Shown here piece by piece: positions 1 to 10,102 of a DNA stretch of 64,000 bases (position 1 is its first letter; each line of letters starts with the position of its first letter). The notes under the pieces were generated by a model. It saw only the letters and a list, made by a program, of their open reading frames with translations, was not told the DNA's origin and made no database searches. The position numbers and the translations under genes are program-made. This DNA comes from Salinispora vitiensis (GTDB taxonomy: Bacteria > Actinomycetota > Actinomycetes > Mycobacteriales > Micromonosporaceae), in NCBI RefSeq assembly GCF_000378825.1, contig NZ_KB900388.1:1177947-1241946 (forward strand), given 5' to 3'.

Positions 1-1817
1 TCGGGTGTGACGCCCTGGGCGGCGAAAACCCTGGTCGCGGTGCTGTCCTCGGACGGGAAAGTCAACAGCGCCTGACTCCGTGCGACGGGTGTGACCACCG
101 CTACCCCCGACGTCTGCCGAACCGCGTCCACGACCTCTGGCGAGATCCCGGCGGCGGACGGAGCAGTCAGGGCATAGTCGGCCCGCAGTCCTTCCGCAAG
201 CTGGCGTTGTGCCCCGCCGAGCGTGGTGGAAGCCCCAAAGACCTGCACGGCGGCGAGCGTCACCCCCATCGCCAGCGGCGTGGCGGCCGCGCTGAGCTGC
301 CGCCAGTTGGCCCGCGTGTTGGACCGGGCGAGGAAGGAACTGGCGGTGGTGCGTGGGTTCACCAACCGGCCGAACAACCGGAGCGCACCGTTGAACAGCA
401 ACGGTCCAAGACAGCCGAGGGCCACGACGAACAGCAGGACGGCGCTCGCGGCGGTATCGGCGGCCGAGTCCCCCGGCGACGCCACGTTCCCAAGCGTGAG
501 CAGCAGCCCGAGGGGGATAAGCAGGACGCCGATGATCAGCCGGATCTTCCCGAGCCGCTTGGGCTCGATCGCGGCGTCGCCGAGCGCCTCAACCGGGCTG
601 ACCCTGGCCGCCCGGCGGACGACCAGCCAGCCGGCCAGGCGGGCACTGATCACGCAGAGCACCAGCGCGGCGAGAAGTGGCAGCACTCCCACCTGAAGCG
701 CGAAGTCCGGGGGCGCCGCGCCGACGAGCACGAACACACCGCGCATGGCGTAGGCGAGTGCGATGCCGGGGAGGACACCGACCAACGCGCCGACGAGCGA
801 CACTAGGGTCATCTCGGCGCTGACCATTCCGTGAATCTGTCGGGGCGTCGTGCCGATGGCGCGCAGCAGGGCCAGCTCGCGCCGGCGTTGCCGCACTGAG
901 AGCGCGAGGGTGCTCGCCACCACGAACACTACGATCAGCACCATGGTGCCGCCGAATGACGCGGCGGACTCCACCACCAGGCTGCGAGCATCGCCGACAT
1001 CCAGGAACTCGACATCGCCGCGGTCGGCGCCGGTATGCACCACGACTTCGGGCACGGCGGCCCGGATGCGCTCGGCCAGTTCCTCCGCGGCGACCCCGGG
1101 TGCGGCCGACACGCCGATCGCGTCCACCCGGTCTGGGCGGCCGGAGAGCCGGGTCGCCTGGTCGTCGCTGAAGAAGAGGGCGGACTGCCGGTCAAGCGTG
1201 GCTGGCGCTCTGGCGATGCCCACCACCTGGTAGGCCGCCGGGGTGGAGCCGACCACGATCTGCGCGGTCGAGTCGATCGACAGCCCGGCTCGAGCGGCCA
1301 GGTCCGCGTCGAGCACGACCTCACCGGGCTCGGTCGGTGCCCGCCCCTGGTCCACCGTGAAGGGTGCGAGCGCCGCCGCAGACCAGCCGTGCCCGAGCAC
1401 CGGGAAGTCGTGCGGTCCGGTCACCACATCGCCATCGGCGGACAGAAGGCTGACCTGGATACTGACATCTCCAACGGCGGAGGCGACACCGGGGACAGCG
1501 GCGACCGCGGCGACCGCGTCAGCGGGCAGCGTCACCCGCTCGCGGTAGCGAACCTCCGCACTCTCGTCCAACCAGAAGGACTGCGGTGCGCCGATCGTCA
1601 CGGCCGCGCCCGCGTACCGCTCGGGGGTGACGCCGTTGCTGAGCCCGGACTGCAATAGAATCCCGCACGCGGCAATCACGGCGGAGCCGACGACGATCGC
1701 GACGAAGGACCCGGCGAAGCCCCCCTTGTTTCCCCGGATCGTGCTCCAGGCCAGCGCCAGGTCTCGGGGAAGCGGAATCATGATGCCGATGAGCCGCCGG
1801 ACGGCGCGGATCACCAC
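1..1817 (-). CDS. FtsX-family ABC transporter permease (partial, runs off left edge)
   Basis: The minus strand is open from about 1817 to the left edge, about 605 codons. The translation begins with a basic stretch and a membrane segment, then a MacB-like extracytoplasmic region, a membrane segment near 935-985, the FtsX-type motif LALLRAIGTTPRQI near 840-880, two or more further hydrophobic segments, and the start of a second half, as in the roughly 800-residue two-FtsX-domain permeases of Actinobacteria. These work with an ABC ATPase in export or cell-envelope functions. Two GTG codons (1814, 1817) and an ATG (1781) are possible starts; none has a strong ribosome site. No ATPase gene lies directly upstream, which is unusual for this family, so its partner may lie to the left or elsewhere. 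The substrate is unknown. Confidence 0.78.
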   Translation of the reverse strand, partial: MVIRAVRRLIGIMIPLPRDLALAWSTIRGNKGGFAGSFVAIVVGSAVIAACGILLQSGLSNGVTPERYAGAAVTIGAPQSFWLDESAEVRYRERVTLPADAVAAVAAVPGVASAVGDVSIQVSLLSADGDVVTGPHDFPVLGHGWSAAALAPFTVDQGRAPTEPGEVVLDADLAARAGLSIDSTAQIVVGSTPAAYQVVGIARAPATLDRQSALFFSDDQATRLSGRPDRVDAIGVSAAPGVAAEELAERIRAAVPEVVVHTGADRGDVEFLDVGDARSLVVESAASFGGTMVLIVVFVVASTLALSVRQRRRELALLRAIGTTPRQIHGMVSAEMTLVSLVGALVGVLPGIALAYAMRGVFVLVGAAPPDFALQVGVLPLLAALVLCVISARLAGWLVVRRAARVSPVEALGDAAIEPKRLGKIRLIIGVLLIPLGLLLTLGNVASPGDSAADTAASAVLLFVVALGCLGPLLFNGALRLFGRLVNPRTTASSFLARSNTRANWRQLSAAATPLAMGVTLAAVQVFGASTTLGGAQRQLAEGLRADYALTAPSAAGISPEVVDAVRQTSGVAVVTPVARSQALLTFPSEDSTATRVFAAQGVTP

Positions 1818-1980
1818 TCGCCCAGGTACGTCCGCTGCGACGCGGCCTGCTCCGGGGCGGGCTGGGACAGGCCGGCACCGGAAGGTCCTATAGACACCAA
1901 TGTTGGGCGAATCGTTTGGTCAGCTGAGGTGACGTGTTGGGAAGCTTGGTGCATATCGGCCAGCATGACAGCCTTTGGCA

Positions 1981-2012
1981 AGACCGCAAGACCGCAAGAC
2001 CGCGTGACCGCA
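1981..2012. repeat. Four-copy 8-bp tandem repeat in intergenic DNA
   Basis: Units agaccgca, agaccgca, agaccgcg and tgaccgca follow one another directly in the 262-bp gap between the HAD hydrolase and the permease gene. It is a simple-sequence tract with no visible function; slippage during replication could vary its copy number. Confidence 0.7.
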
Positions 2013-2079
2013 AGGCGGCGGGCCGTGCGGGACCTGGCTGAAGGCCCGCGCCGTCGCAGTCGCATATCAACGGTCAACG

Positions 2080-2730
2080 TCAAGCAGCGTCCAGCAGCGC
2101 CGGGAGTTTGCGCATGTCGTCGAAGACCACCGTGCCCGGGCCCTCCAGTCGGTGCGCAGGGGTCAAACCGCCCGCGTAGCCGAAGCAGCGCATCCCGGCA
2201 GCGCGGGCCGCCTGGACTCCGTAGTGGCTGTCCTCGACCACGACACACGCCCCGGGCGGCACACCCATCGCCGCCGCCGCGTGCAGGAACAGGTCGGGGG
2301 CGGGCTTGCCGTGGGCGACCTCGGTGGCGCTGAAGATGCGGCCCGCGAAGCGCGGATAGAGGTTGGTGCGGCCCAGGGTGTGGCGCATCTTCTCGTGCGT
2401 ACCGCTGGAAGCCACGCACGTCGGCAGGTTGATCTCGTCGAGCGCCTCGTTGACTCCGTCCACCGCGGTTAGTCCGGCGTCCACCGCCTGACGGTGCGCC
2501 AGGTCGAACCGGCGGGCCCACTGGGCAGCCACGTGGTGTCCGAGGCGGGCCGCGATCTGCTCACCGATGGACGTGCTGGACCGGCCGATGAACCGCTCGA
2601 TGACCTCTGCCTCGGTCAGCGGCCAACCCAGTTCCGCACCGAGCGCGATGTTGAGGCGGACCGCGATGCGCTCGCTGTCGACCAGCACCCCGTCGCAGTC
2701 GAAGATGACAAGCCCGACCGGAGTGGTCAT
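2080..2730 (-). CDS. HAD-superfamily hydrolase (beta-phosphoglucomutase-like phosphatase)
   Basis: The 216-residue product has the HAD motifs in order: FDCDGV with nucleophile Asp11 and acid/base Asp13, a motif II Ser in VASSGTHEK near residue 106, motif III Lys in HGKPAPD near 143, and the acidic motif IV VVEDSHYG near 168. An alpha-helical cap lies between motifs I and II. This is the subfamily IA fold of sugar-phosphate phosphatases and beta-phosphoglucomutases, cytoplasmic and Mg-dependent. The ATG is preceded by a GGAG ribosome site. The gene stands alone between two intergenic stretches. The substrate cannot be told from sequence: a phosphosugar phosphatase or a mutase are both possible. 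Confidence 0.88.
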   Translation of the reverse strand: MTTPVGLVIFDCDGVLVDSERIAVRLNIALGAELGWPLTEAEVIERFIGRSSTSIGEQIAARLGHHVAAQWARRFDLAHRQAVDAGLTAVDGVNEALDEINLPTCVASSGTHEKMRHTLGRTNLYPRFAGRIFSATEVAHGKPAPDLFLHAAAAMGVPPGACVVVEDSHYGVQAARAAGMRCFGYAGGLTPAHRLEGPGTVVFDDMRKLPALLDAA

Positions 2731-3322
2731 CCGTTGCTCCTATCTCGGTCCGCGGTGCGGGGTAGGTCCGGCAACACGGGATCGTTGCGAGGTTTGGGGT
2801 CTCCCCGACTGCTGCTGCATGGTAGCGAACCAAGCCGCCACCACCATCCGGTCGAGTACCTCGTCGTGGCTCCCACCGACCGGCAAGGGGTCGTCGACAA
2901 CGAGTTGGCCGACCTGACATGTTGACCTTGACCGCCCCTGAGCCGAGGCACTCGATTCGGATATTGTCCCCCATCTCACCGAATTTCCATGAATTGATCA
3001 ATAGCACGGACGGCGTCCACCAGTAGACAGATTAGATTGCCGATCATCGACTTTAGCCGCCCCATATTGACCCTTGCCTAAACTGATCAACGAGCGGCGC
3101 CAACTGTTCGGAGTCATACGAGCAACTACCTGCCCATTGATCAAATCCGTACCTCCTAGACACGCGCAGCCGATTTTGGTGGGTTGGTTCCGGGACGGAT
3201 GTACGCACCGTCCCGGCCCGGTACCGGATTGATAACACGCCTTCTCGCCATCGCGATTCTGGTGTCACAGTGGCAGACAATTCAGAACCCTCGTGAGCCG
3301 AGCGCCCTGAGGAGGCACTCCT
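2731..3322. other. 592-bp intergenic region
   Basis: No convincing gene is seen on either strand. The part from about 2930 to 3180 is visibly richer in A and T than the surroundings. The right end (3201-3322) is the conserved leader of the lipoprotein gene listed separately. The left end carries the HAD hydrolase ribosome site on the minus strand. Confidence 0.6.
3201..3322 (+). promoter_or_regulatory. Conserved leader of the first peptide-binding lipoprotein gene
   Basis: About 122 bp upstream of the ATG is closely matched by 5404-5526 before the second copy, including TTGATAACACG, CTTCTCGCCATCGCG, CTGGTGTCACAGTGGCAG and the end GAGCCGAGCGCCCTGAGGAGG. GAGGAGG is a strong ribosome site 8 nt before the ATG. 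TTGATA may be a -35 element, but no clear -10 is seen at the right distance. Conservation may reflect shared regulation or simply recent duplication. Confidence 0.5.
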
Positions 3323-4954
3323 ATGCGCGGGAAACTCCTGAAAGTGGTAGTAACGGCGACCGCTACCGCCATGCTGGCCACCGCCTGCACCGGTAGCAGC
3401 GACGACCCAGCGGAAGGAGATGAGCAAACCGGCGGCAAGTTGCGGGTCTACGTCGCAGAGCCGAAGCATCTGCTGCCGTCCGCTGCCAGTGACGAGCCAG
3501 CGATCTATGTGATCCGTCAGCTCTACCGCGGTCTGGTCAGGTACAACGCCGAGACCGGTGATGCAGAGATGGATCTGGCCGAGTCGATCGAATCGGACGA
3601 CCAGAAGCTCTGGACGATCAAGCTGAAGGACGGCTACACCTTCGACAACGGTGAGCCGGTCAACGCCGACGCCTTCATCCGCTCGTGGAACTTCGCCGCC
3701 TACGGGCCGAACGGCCAGGGCAACGGCTACTTCATGAAGCGGATCGCCGGTATCGACGCGGTCCTGCCCAAGGACCCGGACGATGACGGCCCGAAGGAGG
3801 CCCCGGAGCCGACGGCCGAGACGCTGTCCGGCCTGAAGAAGGTCGACGACCTGACCTTCACCGTCGAACTCAAGGAGCCCTTCAGCGGCTTCCCAACGGT
3901 GGTTGGATATTCGGGATTCTTCCCGATGGCCCAGGCCTGCATTGACGACACCGACGCCTGCAACGAGACGCCGATCGGCAACGGCCCCTACAAGATCGAC
4001 GGAAGCTGGAAACACGAAGTCGAGATCAACCTGGTCCGCAGCGACACCTGGAAGGGCGAGCCGGGCGGAGCCGACGAGATCTACTACCGGATCTTCGCCG
4101 ACATCAACGCCGCCTACTCCTCCTTCCAGGCCGGCGAGCTGGACGTGATGTACGCGATCCCGCCGGAGCGTTTCAAGGATGCCAAGGAAAGCTACGGCGA
4201 CCGCCTGTACGAGCAGGAAGGCGACGGCTTCAACTACGTCGGCCTGCCGCTGTACGACGACGCCTTCAAGGACAAGCGGATCCGCCAGGCATTCTCGATG
4301 GCGATCGACCGCCAGTCCATCATCGACGCCGTCTTCGACGGCCGGTACACCCCCGCCACCGGCTTCGTCGCGCCAATCTTCGACGGCGCCCGCGAGGGTG
4401 TCTGCACCTACTGCAAGCAGGACGTCGAGATGGCCAAGAAGCTGCTCGAGGAAGCCGGCGGCTGGCCGGAGGGCAAGAAACTGATCCTGTGGGCCAACTC
4501 GGGCTCTGGCCACGACGCCTGGCTGCAGGCAGTCGGCGACCAGATCAAGTCCGCGCTGGGCATCGACTACGAACTGAAGGTCAACCTGCTGTTCGCCGAG
4601 TACCTGGAGGTTGCGGACAACCGGGAGTTCACCGGCCCGTTCCGGCTCGGCTGGGGCCCGGACTACCCGTTCATGGAAACCTACCTGGCTCCGGTCTTCG
4701 GCACCGGCGCCGACAGCAACGCCAGCACCTTCAGCAACGCCGGGTTCGACAACCTGATGAAGCAGGGCGACTCCGCCCCGAGCATCGCCGAGGCCATCCC
4801 CTACTACCAGCAGGCCGAGGACATCCTGGCCGAGGAACTACCGGTAATCCCAATGTTCTGGCGCAAGGAAGCCGCGCTCTACAGCGCAAACGTCGACACC
4901 TTCGTCTGGAACCAGGTATCCGGCGCCGCCTATGGTGAGATCACCCTCAAGTAG
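3323..4954 (+). CDS. ABC transporter substrate-binding lipoprotein, family 5 (oligopeptide/dipeptide), copy 1
   Basis: The 543-residue protein starts with a lipoprotein signal peptide; the lipobox LATAC places the lipidated Cys at residue 22. The rest is an SBP_bac_5 (OppA/DppA-type) fold: the N-terminal part after the lipobox leads to YVIRQLYRGLVRYN, a central domain, and the family pattern IRQAFSMAIDRQSI near residue 330. It should bind a peptide or peptide-like ligand outside the membrane and deliver it to an ABC permease. No permease or ATPase genes lie nearby, so it is an orphan binding protein. It is almost identical to the product of 5527-7158 except in the leader region and a few scattered positions. 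Long antisense open frames over this gene are codon-bias shadows. Confidence 0.93.
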   Translation: MRGKLLKVVVTATATAMLATACTGSSDDPAEGDEQTGGKLRVYVAEPKHLLPSAASDEPAIYVIRQLYRGLVRYNAETGDAEMDLAESIESDDQKLWTIKLKDGYTFDNGEPVNADAFIRSWNFAAYGPNGQGNGYFMKRIAGIDAVLPKDPDDDGPKEAPEPTAETLSGLKKVDDLTFTVELKEPFSGFPTVVGYSGFFPMAQACIDDTDACNETPIGNGPYKIDGSWKHEVEINLVRSDTWKGEPGGADEIYYRIFADINAAYSSFQAGELDVMYAIPPERFKDAKESYGDRLYEQEGDGFNYVGLPLYDDAFKDKRIRQAFSMAIDRQSIIDAVFDGRYTPATGFVAPIFDGAREGVCTYCKQDVEMAKKLLEEAGGWPEGKKLILWANSGSGHDAWLQAVGDQIKSALGIDYELKVNLLFAEYLEVADNREFTGPFRLGWGPDYPFMETYLAPVFGTGADSNASTFSNAGFDNLMKQGDSAPSIAEAIPYYQQAEDILAEELPVIPMFWRKEAALYSANVDTFVWNQVSGAAYGEITLK

Positions 4955-5076
4955 CACCACGCCTCGACACCCTGCTCCAACCGGTGAGACTTTCCGAGTA
5001 ACGGTCCAGAGCGGGTTGGGTACTCGTTCCCTGCGTGAGTACGGACGCACCCGAACCTGTTGTGGTGCAACGAAAA

Positions 5077-5138
5077 GGCGCAGGACCCCGGTATGAAGTG
5101 GTCCTCTCACAGATCAACTTCGACCGGGGTCCTGCGCC
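5077..5138. repeat. 16-bp perfect inverted repeat after lipoprotein copy 1
   Basis: Arms ggcgcaggaccccggt (5077-5092) and accggggtcctgcgcc (5123-5138) are perfect complements around a 30-nt spacer. It lies about 120 bp after the stop of the first lipoprotein gene, so it could act as a terminator, although the long spacer is atypical. With an IS3-type fragment 100 bp further on, an origin from a mobile element is also possible. Confidence 0.55.
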
Positions 5139-5165
5139 GCTATAGGTGGCACCTACACCGCCACT

Positions 5166-5357
5166 TTGCCCGTTCGCAAGGAGCGTGTTGTTCGGGTCCA
5201 GTCTGCTGCACGCCGAACGGTAACGCCTCAGGACCAGGGCCGAAAACCGGGCGTTGCGCCCTATAACCACAAACACCGACATTCCGGGATCGGCTGGCAC
5301 ATCCAGCGTCGGCGTACTGCCAACCCAGCAGGAACAGACCGTCTCAGTTTGAACTGA
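5166..5357 (+). pseudogene. IS3-family transposase remnant (C-terminal fragment)
   Basis: Within a short open frame, bases 5259-5300 encode PYNHKHRHSGIGWH, which fits the end of the rve integrase core of IS3-type OrfB transposases (usual pattern YNHxHRHSGIGxxTPxxVH). The match stops there in this frame; a shift of one base continues it weakly. No upstream DDE residues, start or terminal repeats are recognisable, so this is a decayed scar. It sits in the spacer between the duplicated lipoprotein genes, where an element could have provided homology for the duplication; that link is inference. Confidence 0.55.
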
Positions 5358-5403
5358 CAACTACCGATATGTCCACGATCGGTCGAACTGCTTCCGGGCT
5401 GGT

Positions 5404-5526
5404 GTACACATCGTCCCGGCCGAGTATCGGGTTGATAACACGTCTTCTCGCCATCGCGTGTCTGGTGTCACAGTGGCAGGCACCTCACACCCCCTCGTGA
5501 GCCGAGCGCCCTGAGGAGGCACTCCC
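5404..5526 (+). promoter_or_regulatory. Conserved leader of the second peptide-binding lipoprotein gene
   Basis: This is the counterpart of 3201-3322, with the same TTGATAACACG element, the CTGGTGTCACAGTGGCAG block and the GAGGAGG ribosome site. The last 60 bp before the ATG differ from the first copy at only a few positions. Confidence 0.5.
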
Positions 5527-7158
5527 ATGCGCGGGAAATTCCTGAAGGTGGCGGTCGTAGCGACCGCCACCGCTATGTTGGCCACCGCCTGTGGCAACAG
5601 CAACGACGAGTCAGAGGAGGCGACCGACAAGTCCGGCGGCAAGCTACGGGTCTACGCCGCGGAGCCGGCGTACCTGCTGCCGTCCGCAGCCAGTGACGAG
5701 CCAGCGATCTATGTGATCCGTCAGCTCTACCGCGGTCTGGTCAGGTACAACGCCGAGACCGGTGATGCAGAGATGGATCTGGCCGAGTCGATCGAATCGG
5801 ACGACCAGAAGCTCTGGACGATCAAGCTGAAGGACGGCTACACCTTCGACAACGGTGAGCCGGTCAACGCCGACGCCTTCATCCGCTCGTGGAACTTCGC
5901 CGCCTACGGGCCGAACGGCCAGGGCAACGGCTACTTCATGAAGCGGATCGCCGGTATCGACGCGGTCCTGCCCAAGGACCCGGACGATGACGGCCCGAAG
6001 GAGGCCCCGGAGCCGACGGCCGAGACGCTGTCCGGCCTGAAGAAGGTCGACGACCTGACCTTCACCGTCGAACTCAAGGAACCCTTCAGCGGCTTCCCAA
6101 CGGTAGTCGGGTACTCGGGATTCTTCCCGATGGCCCAGGCCTGCATTGACGACACCGACGCCTGCAACGAGACGCCGATCGGCAACGGCCCCTACAAGAT
6201 CGACGGAAGCTGGAAACACGAAGTCGAGATCAACCTGGTCCGCAGCGACACCTGGAAGGGCGAGCCGGGCGGAGCCGACGAGATCTACTACCGGATCTTC
6301 GCCGACATCAACGCCGCCTACTCCTCCTTCCAGGCCGGCGAGCTGGACGTGATGTACACGATCCCGCCGGAGCGCTTCAAAGATGCCAAGGAAAGCTACG
6401 GCGACCGGCTCTACGAGCAGGAAGGCGACGGCTTCAACTACGTCGGCCTGCCGCTGTACGACGACGCCTTCAAGGACAAGCGGATCCGCCAGGCATTCTC
6501 GATGGCGATCGACCGCCAGTCCATCATCGACGCCGTCTTCGACGGCCGGTACACCCCCGCCACCGGCTTCGTCGCGCCAATCTTCGACGGCGCCCGCGAG
6601 GGTGTCTGCACCTACTGCAAGCAGGACGTCGAGATGGCCAAGAAGCTGCTCGAGGAAGCCGGCGGCTGGCCGGAGGGCAAGAAACTGATCCTGTGGGCCA
6701 ACTCGGGCTCTGGCCACGACGCCTGGCTGCAGGCAGTCGGCGACCAGATCAAGTCCGCGCTGGGCATCGACTACGAACTGAAGGTCAACCTGCTGTTCGC
6801 CGAGTACCTGGAGGTTGCGGACGACCGGGAGTTCACCGGCCCGTTCCGGCTCGGCTGGGGCCCGGACTACCCGTTCATGGAAACCTACCTGACTCCGGTC
6901 TACGGCACCGGCGCCGACAGCAACGCCAGCACCTTCAGCAACGCCAATTTCGACAGCCTGCTGAAGCAGGGCGACTCCGCCCCGAGCATCGCCGAGGCCA
7001 TCCCCTACTACCAGCAGGCCGAGGACATCCTGGCCGAGGAACTACCGGTAATCCCGATGTTCTGGCGCAAGGAAGCCGCGCTCTACAGCGCAAACGTCGA
7101 CACCTTCGTCTGGAACCAGGTATCCGGCGCCGCCTACGGTGACATCACCATGAAGTAG
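5527..7158 (+). CDS. ABC transporter substrate-binding lipoprotein, family 5, copy 2
   Basis: The 543-residue product is the near-identical tandem paralogue of the protein at 3323-4954: same length, same lipobox (Cys22) and same SBP_bac_5 fold. It differs mainly in residues 5-45 (the mature N-terminus just after the lipid anchor) and at a few sites in the last 120 residues, for example AlaPro to ThrPro and a changed pair in the FxNLMKQG-like segment. Differences confined to the anchor-proximal linker and a few C-terminal residues suggest the ligand is the same or closely related. It has its own copy of the leader, so both copies are probably expressed. A strong hairpin follows at 7289-7325. 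Confidence 0.93.
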   Translation: MRGKFLKVAVVATATAMLATACGNSNDESEEATDKSGGKLRVYAAEPAYLLPSAASDEPAIYVIRQLYRGLVRYNAETGDAEMDLAESIESDDQKLWTIKLKDGYTFDNGEPVNADAFIRSWNFAAYGPNGQGNGYFMKRIAGIDAVLPKDPDDDGPKEAPEPTAETLSGLKKVDDLTFTVELKEPFSGFPTVVGYSGFFPMAQACIDDTDACNETPIGNGPYKIDGSWKHEVEINLVRSDTWKGEPGGADEIYYRIFADINAAYSSFQAGELDVMYTIPPERFKDAKESYGDRLYEQEGDGFNYVGLPLYDDAFKDKRIRQAFSMAIDRQSIIDAVFDGRYTPATGFVAPIFDGAREGVCTYCKQDVEMAKKLLEEAGGWPEGKKLILWANSGSGHDAWLQAVGDQIKSALGIDYELKVNLLFAEYLEVADDREFTGPFRLGWGPDYPFMETYLTPVYGTGADSNASTFSNANFDSLLKQGDSAPSIAEAIPYYQQAEDILAEELPVIPMFWRKEAALYSANVDTFVWNQVSGAAYGDITMK

Positions 7159-7288
7159 CACCACGCCTCGACACCCTGCTCCAACCAGTGGGAAGGGGTA
7201 GGCGGCAGCCACGGATCGGTCCCGACAACCTCCGGGCCCAGACCCAACGACTGCCGCCACCCCGACCCAGTCAGGCGACAACGGCGAG

Positions 7289-7325
7289 AAGGCCCTGGTC
7301 GGTGAAGTTCACCGACCAGGGCCTT
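7289..7325. terminator. 18-bp hairpin terminator overlapping the next start codon
   Basis: aaggccctggtcggtgaa (7289-7306) and ttcaccgaccagggcctt (7308-7325) are perfect complements with one base between them, forming a very stable stem. It lies 130 bp after the second lipoprotein gene and should stop its transcription. The right arm runs into the TTG/GTG start codons of the DUF817 gene (7324/7327), so it could also hide that start. Confidence 0.8.
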
Positions 7326-8325
7326 GGTGGTAGCGATTACGGATGACCCCACCCCCTCCGGCGACGATGCGAAATTCACCGGTCCCGAGCGCGCCCTGGA
7401 CCGTCGGGTACACGGGTGGCTCGAGCACGCTCCGCGTACCGGATGGAAAGCCTGGACGGTTGAACTCGCCGCCTTCACCGCCAAGCAGGCGTGGGCCTGC
7501 GTATTCGGCGCCGCGATGCTTGCGGTGGTTGTCGCGGCCCGACTGTGGTGGCCCGACGACGCCGCGCTGGCGCGCAACGACGCGCTGACGCTCGCGGCGC
7601 TCGCGATCCAGGTCGTCATGGTCACCACGCGGCTGGAAACACTGCGGGAACTCCGGGTGGTGGTCCTGTTCCACCTCGCGGGTACCACCATGGAGATATT
7701 CAAGACCGAGGTCGGCTCGTGGGCCTATGCCGACGATGGTGTCCTCCGGCTCGGGCAGGTGCCGCTCTTCTCCGGCTTCATGTACGCCGCGGTCGGCTCC
7801 TACCTGGTGCGCGTGTATCGCCTGTTCGACTTACGCTTCGACCGCTATCCACGGCAGTGGCTGACCGCCGCGATGGCGGCGACGATCTACGTCAACTTCT
7901 TCACCCACCACTACCTCGCTGACCTGCGCTGGCTGATCATGGCCGGGGTTGTCGTGGTCTTCGGCCGGTGCGTCATGCATTTCCGGGTCTTCCGGCGCCG
8001 CCTGCGGATGCCGGTGCTCTGCGCGTTCGGGCTCGTCGCAGTCTTCATCTGGCTCGCCGAGAACATCTCCACCTGGTCACACGCGTGGACCTACCCCAAC
8101 CAGGCCGAGGGCTGGCATCCGGTTTCCGCGAGCAAACTCGGGTCGTGGTTCCTACTAATGATCATCTCGGTGGTGTTGGTGGCGTGGGTGTATCCGCCAC
8201 GACCCGTCTCCGGTTTGCCAGGTGCTGCCACGGGGGAACGGAGAGAGCGGGAGGCGGCAGTGCCTGGCCATCCGGGCTCCCGCCCAATCTCTCCGGAGAC
8301 GCCCAGCGCGACCAAACCGCGCTGA
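7324..8325 (+). CDS. DUF817 family integral membrane protein
   Basis: About 333 residues with seven or eight hydrophobic segments spread over residues 45-300. Motifs typical of DUF817 are visible: TRLETLRELRVVVLFHLAG near 100, EIFKTEVGSWAY near 128 and FLAENxSTWxxAWTYPNQ-like text near 250, with conserved charged and aromatic residues inside membrane segments. The function of the family is unknown. The only in-frame starts before the conserved region are TTG 7324 and GTG 7327, both at the foot of the 7289-7325 hairpin, with no clear ribosome site; the first 40 residues are a hydrophilic extension. It ends one base before the convergent glycerol kinase gene. Confidence 0.82.
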   Translation: MVVAITDDPTPSGDDAKFTGPERALDRRVHGWLEHAPRTGWKAWTVELAAFTAKQAWACVFGAAMLAVVVAARLWWPDDAALARNDALTLAALAIQVVMVTTRLETLRELRVVVLFHLAGTTMEIFKTEVGSWAYADDGVLRLGQVPLFSGFMYAAVGSYLVRVYRLFDLRFDRYPRQWLTAAMAATIYVNFFTHHYLADLRWLIMAGVVVVFGRCVMHFRVFRRRLRMPVLCAFGLVAVFIWLAENISTWSHAWTYPNQAEGWHPVSASKLGSWFLLMIISVVLVAWVYPPRPVSGLPGAATGERREREAAVPGHPGSRPISPETPSATKPR

Positions 8326-9843
<1,518 letters not shown>

Positions 9844-10102
9844 TCAGGGGCTCTCCTTCGCAGATCGTCCGGATGAGTCGATCAGACGTGGAGCGGGTGG
9901 GGTACCGCAAATCGGACGACAAAACGGACAGGAAACCGCTCTAGTTCTGGTGGAAATGATGCATAGACGCTCCCGGAGCGGAGGAACGGCACGCCCGACA
10001 TGAATTCCGAACAGGCGGGCGCCCCAGCGCGCATCGTTCTCCCCGACGTCGATACACCGTGCTTCTCCCAACCGCCGCGGGGCCGCCCGCGCCCCCACTA
10101 CC

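Larger units (their letters stand above)
3201..7191. repeat. Tandem duplication of a 1.8-kb lipoprotein unit
   Basis: Unit 1 is about 3201-4987 and unit 2 about 5404-7191. Leader, coding region and the first 30 or so bases after the stop (tagcaccacgcctcgacacc and on) are shared. Identity is highest over roughly residues 50-450; short blocks that differ include the stretch just after the lipobox and the codons around 4690-4760 versus 6895-6965. That pattern suggests a recent duplication with partial homogenisation by gene conversion. The 400-bp spacer is not duplicated and holds an IS3-family scar. Confidence 0.9.

Noticed and set aside
3053..4513. Long antisense open frames over both lipoprotein genes (also 5644-6717)
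   Set aside because: They are mirror frames of biased codons: identical in both copies only because the sense genes are identical, no family resemblance, no ribosome site.
5077..5138. Terminal inverted repeats of an intact insertion sequence
   Set aside because: No full transposase and no flanking target duplication can be seen; spacer is only 30 nt.
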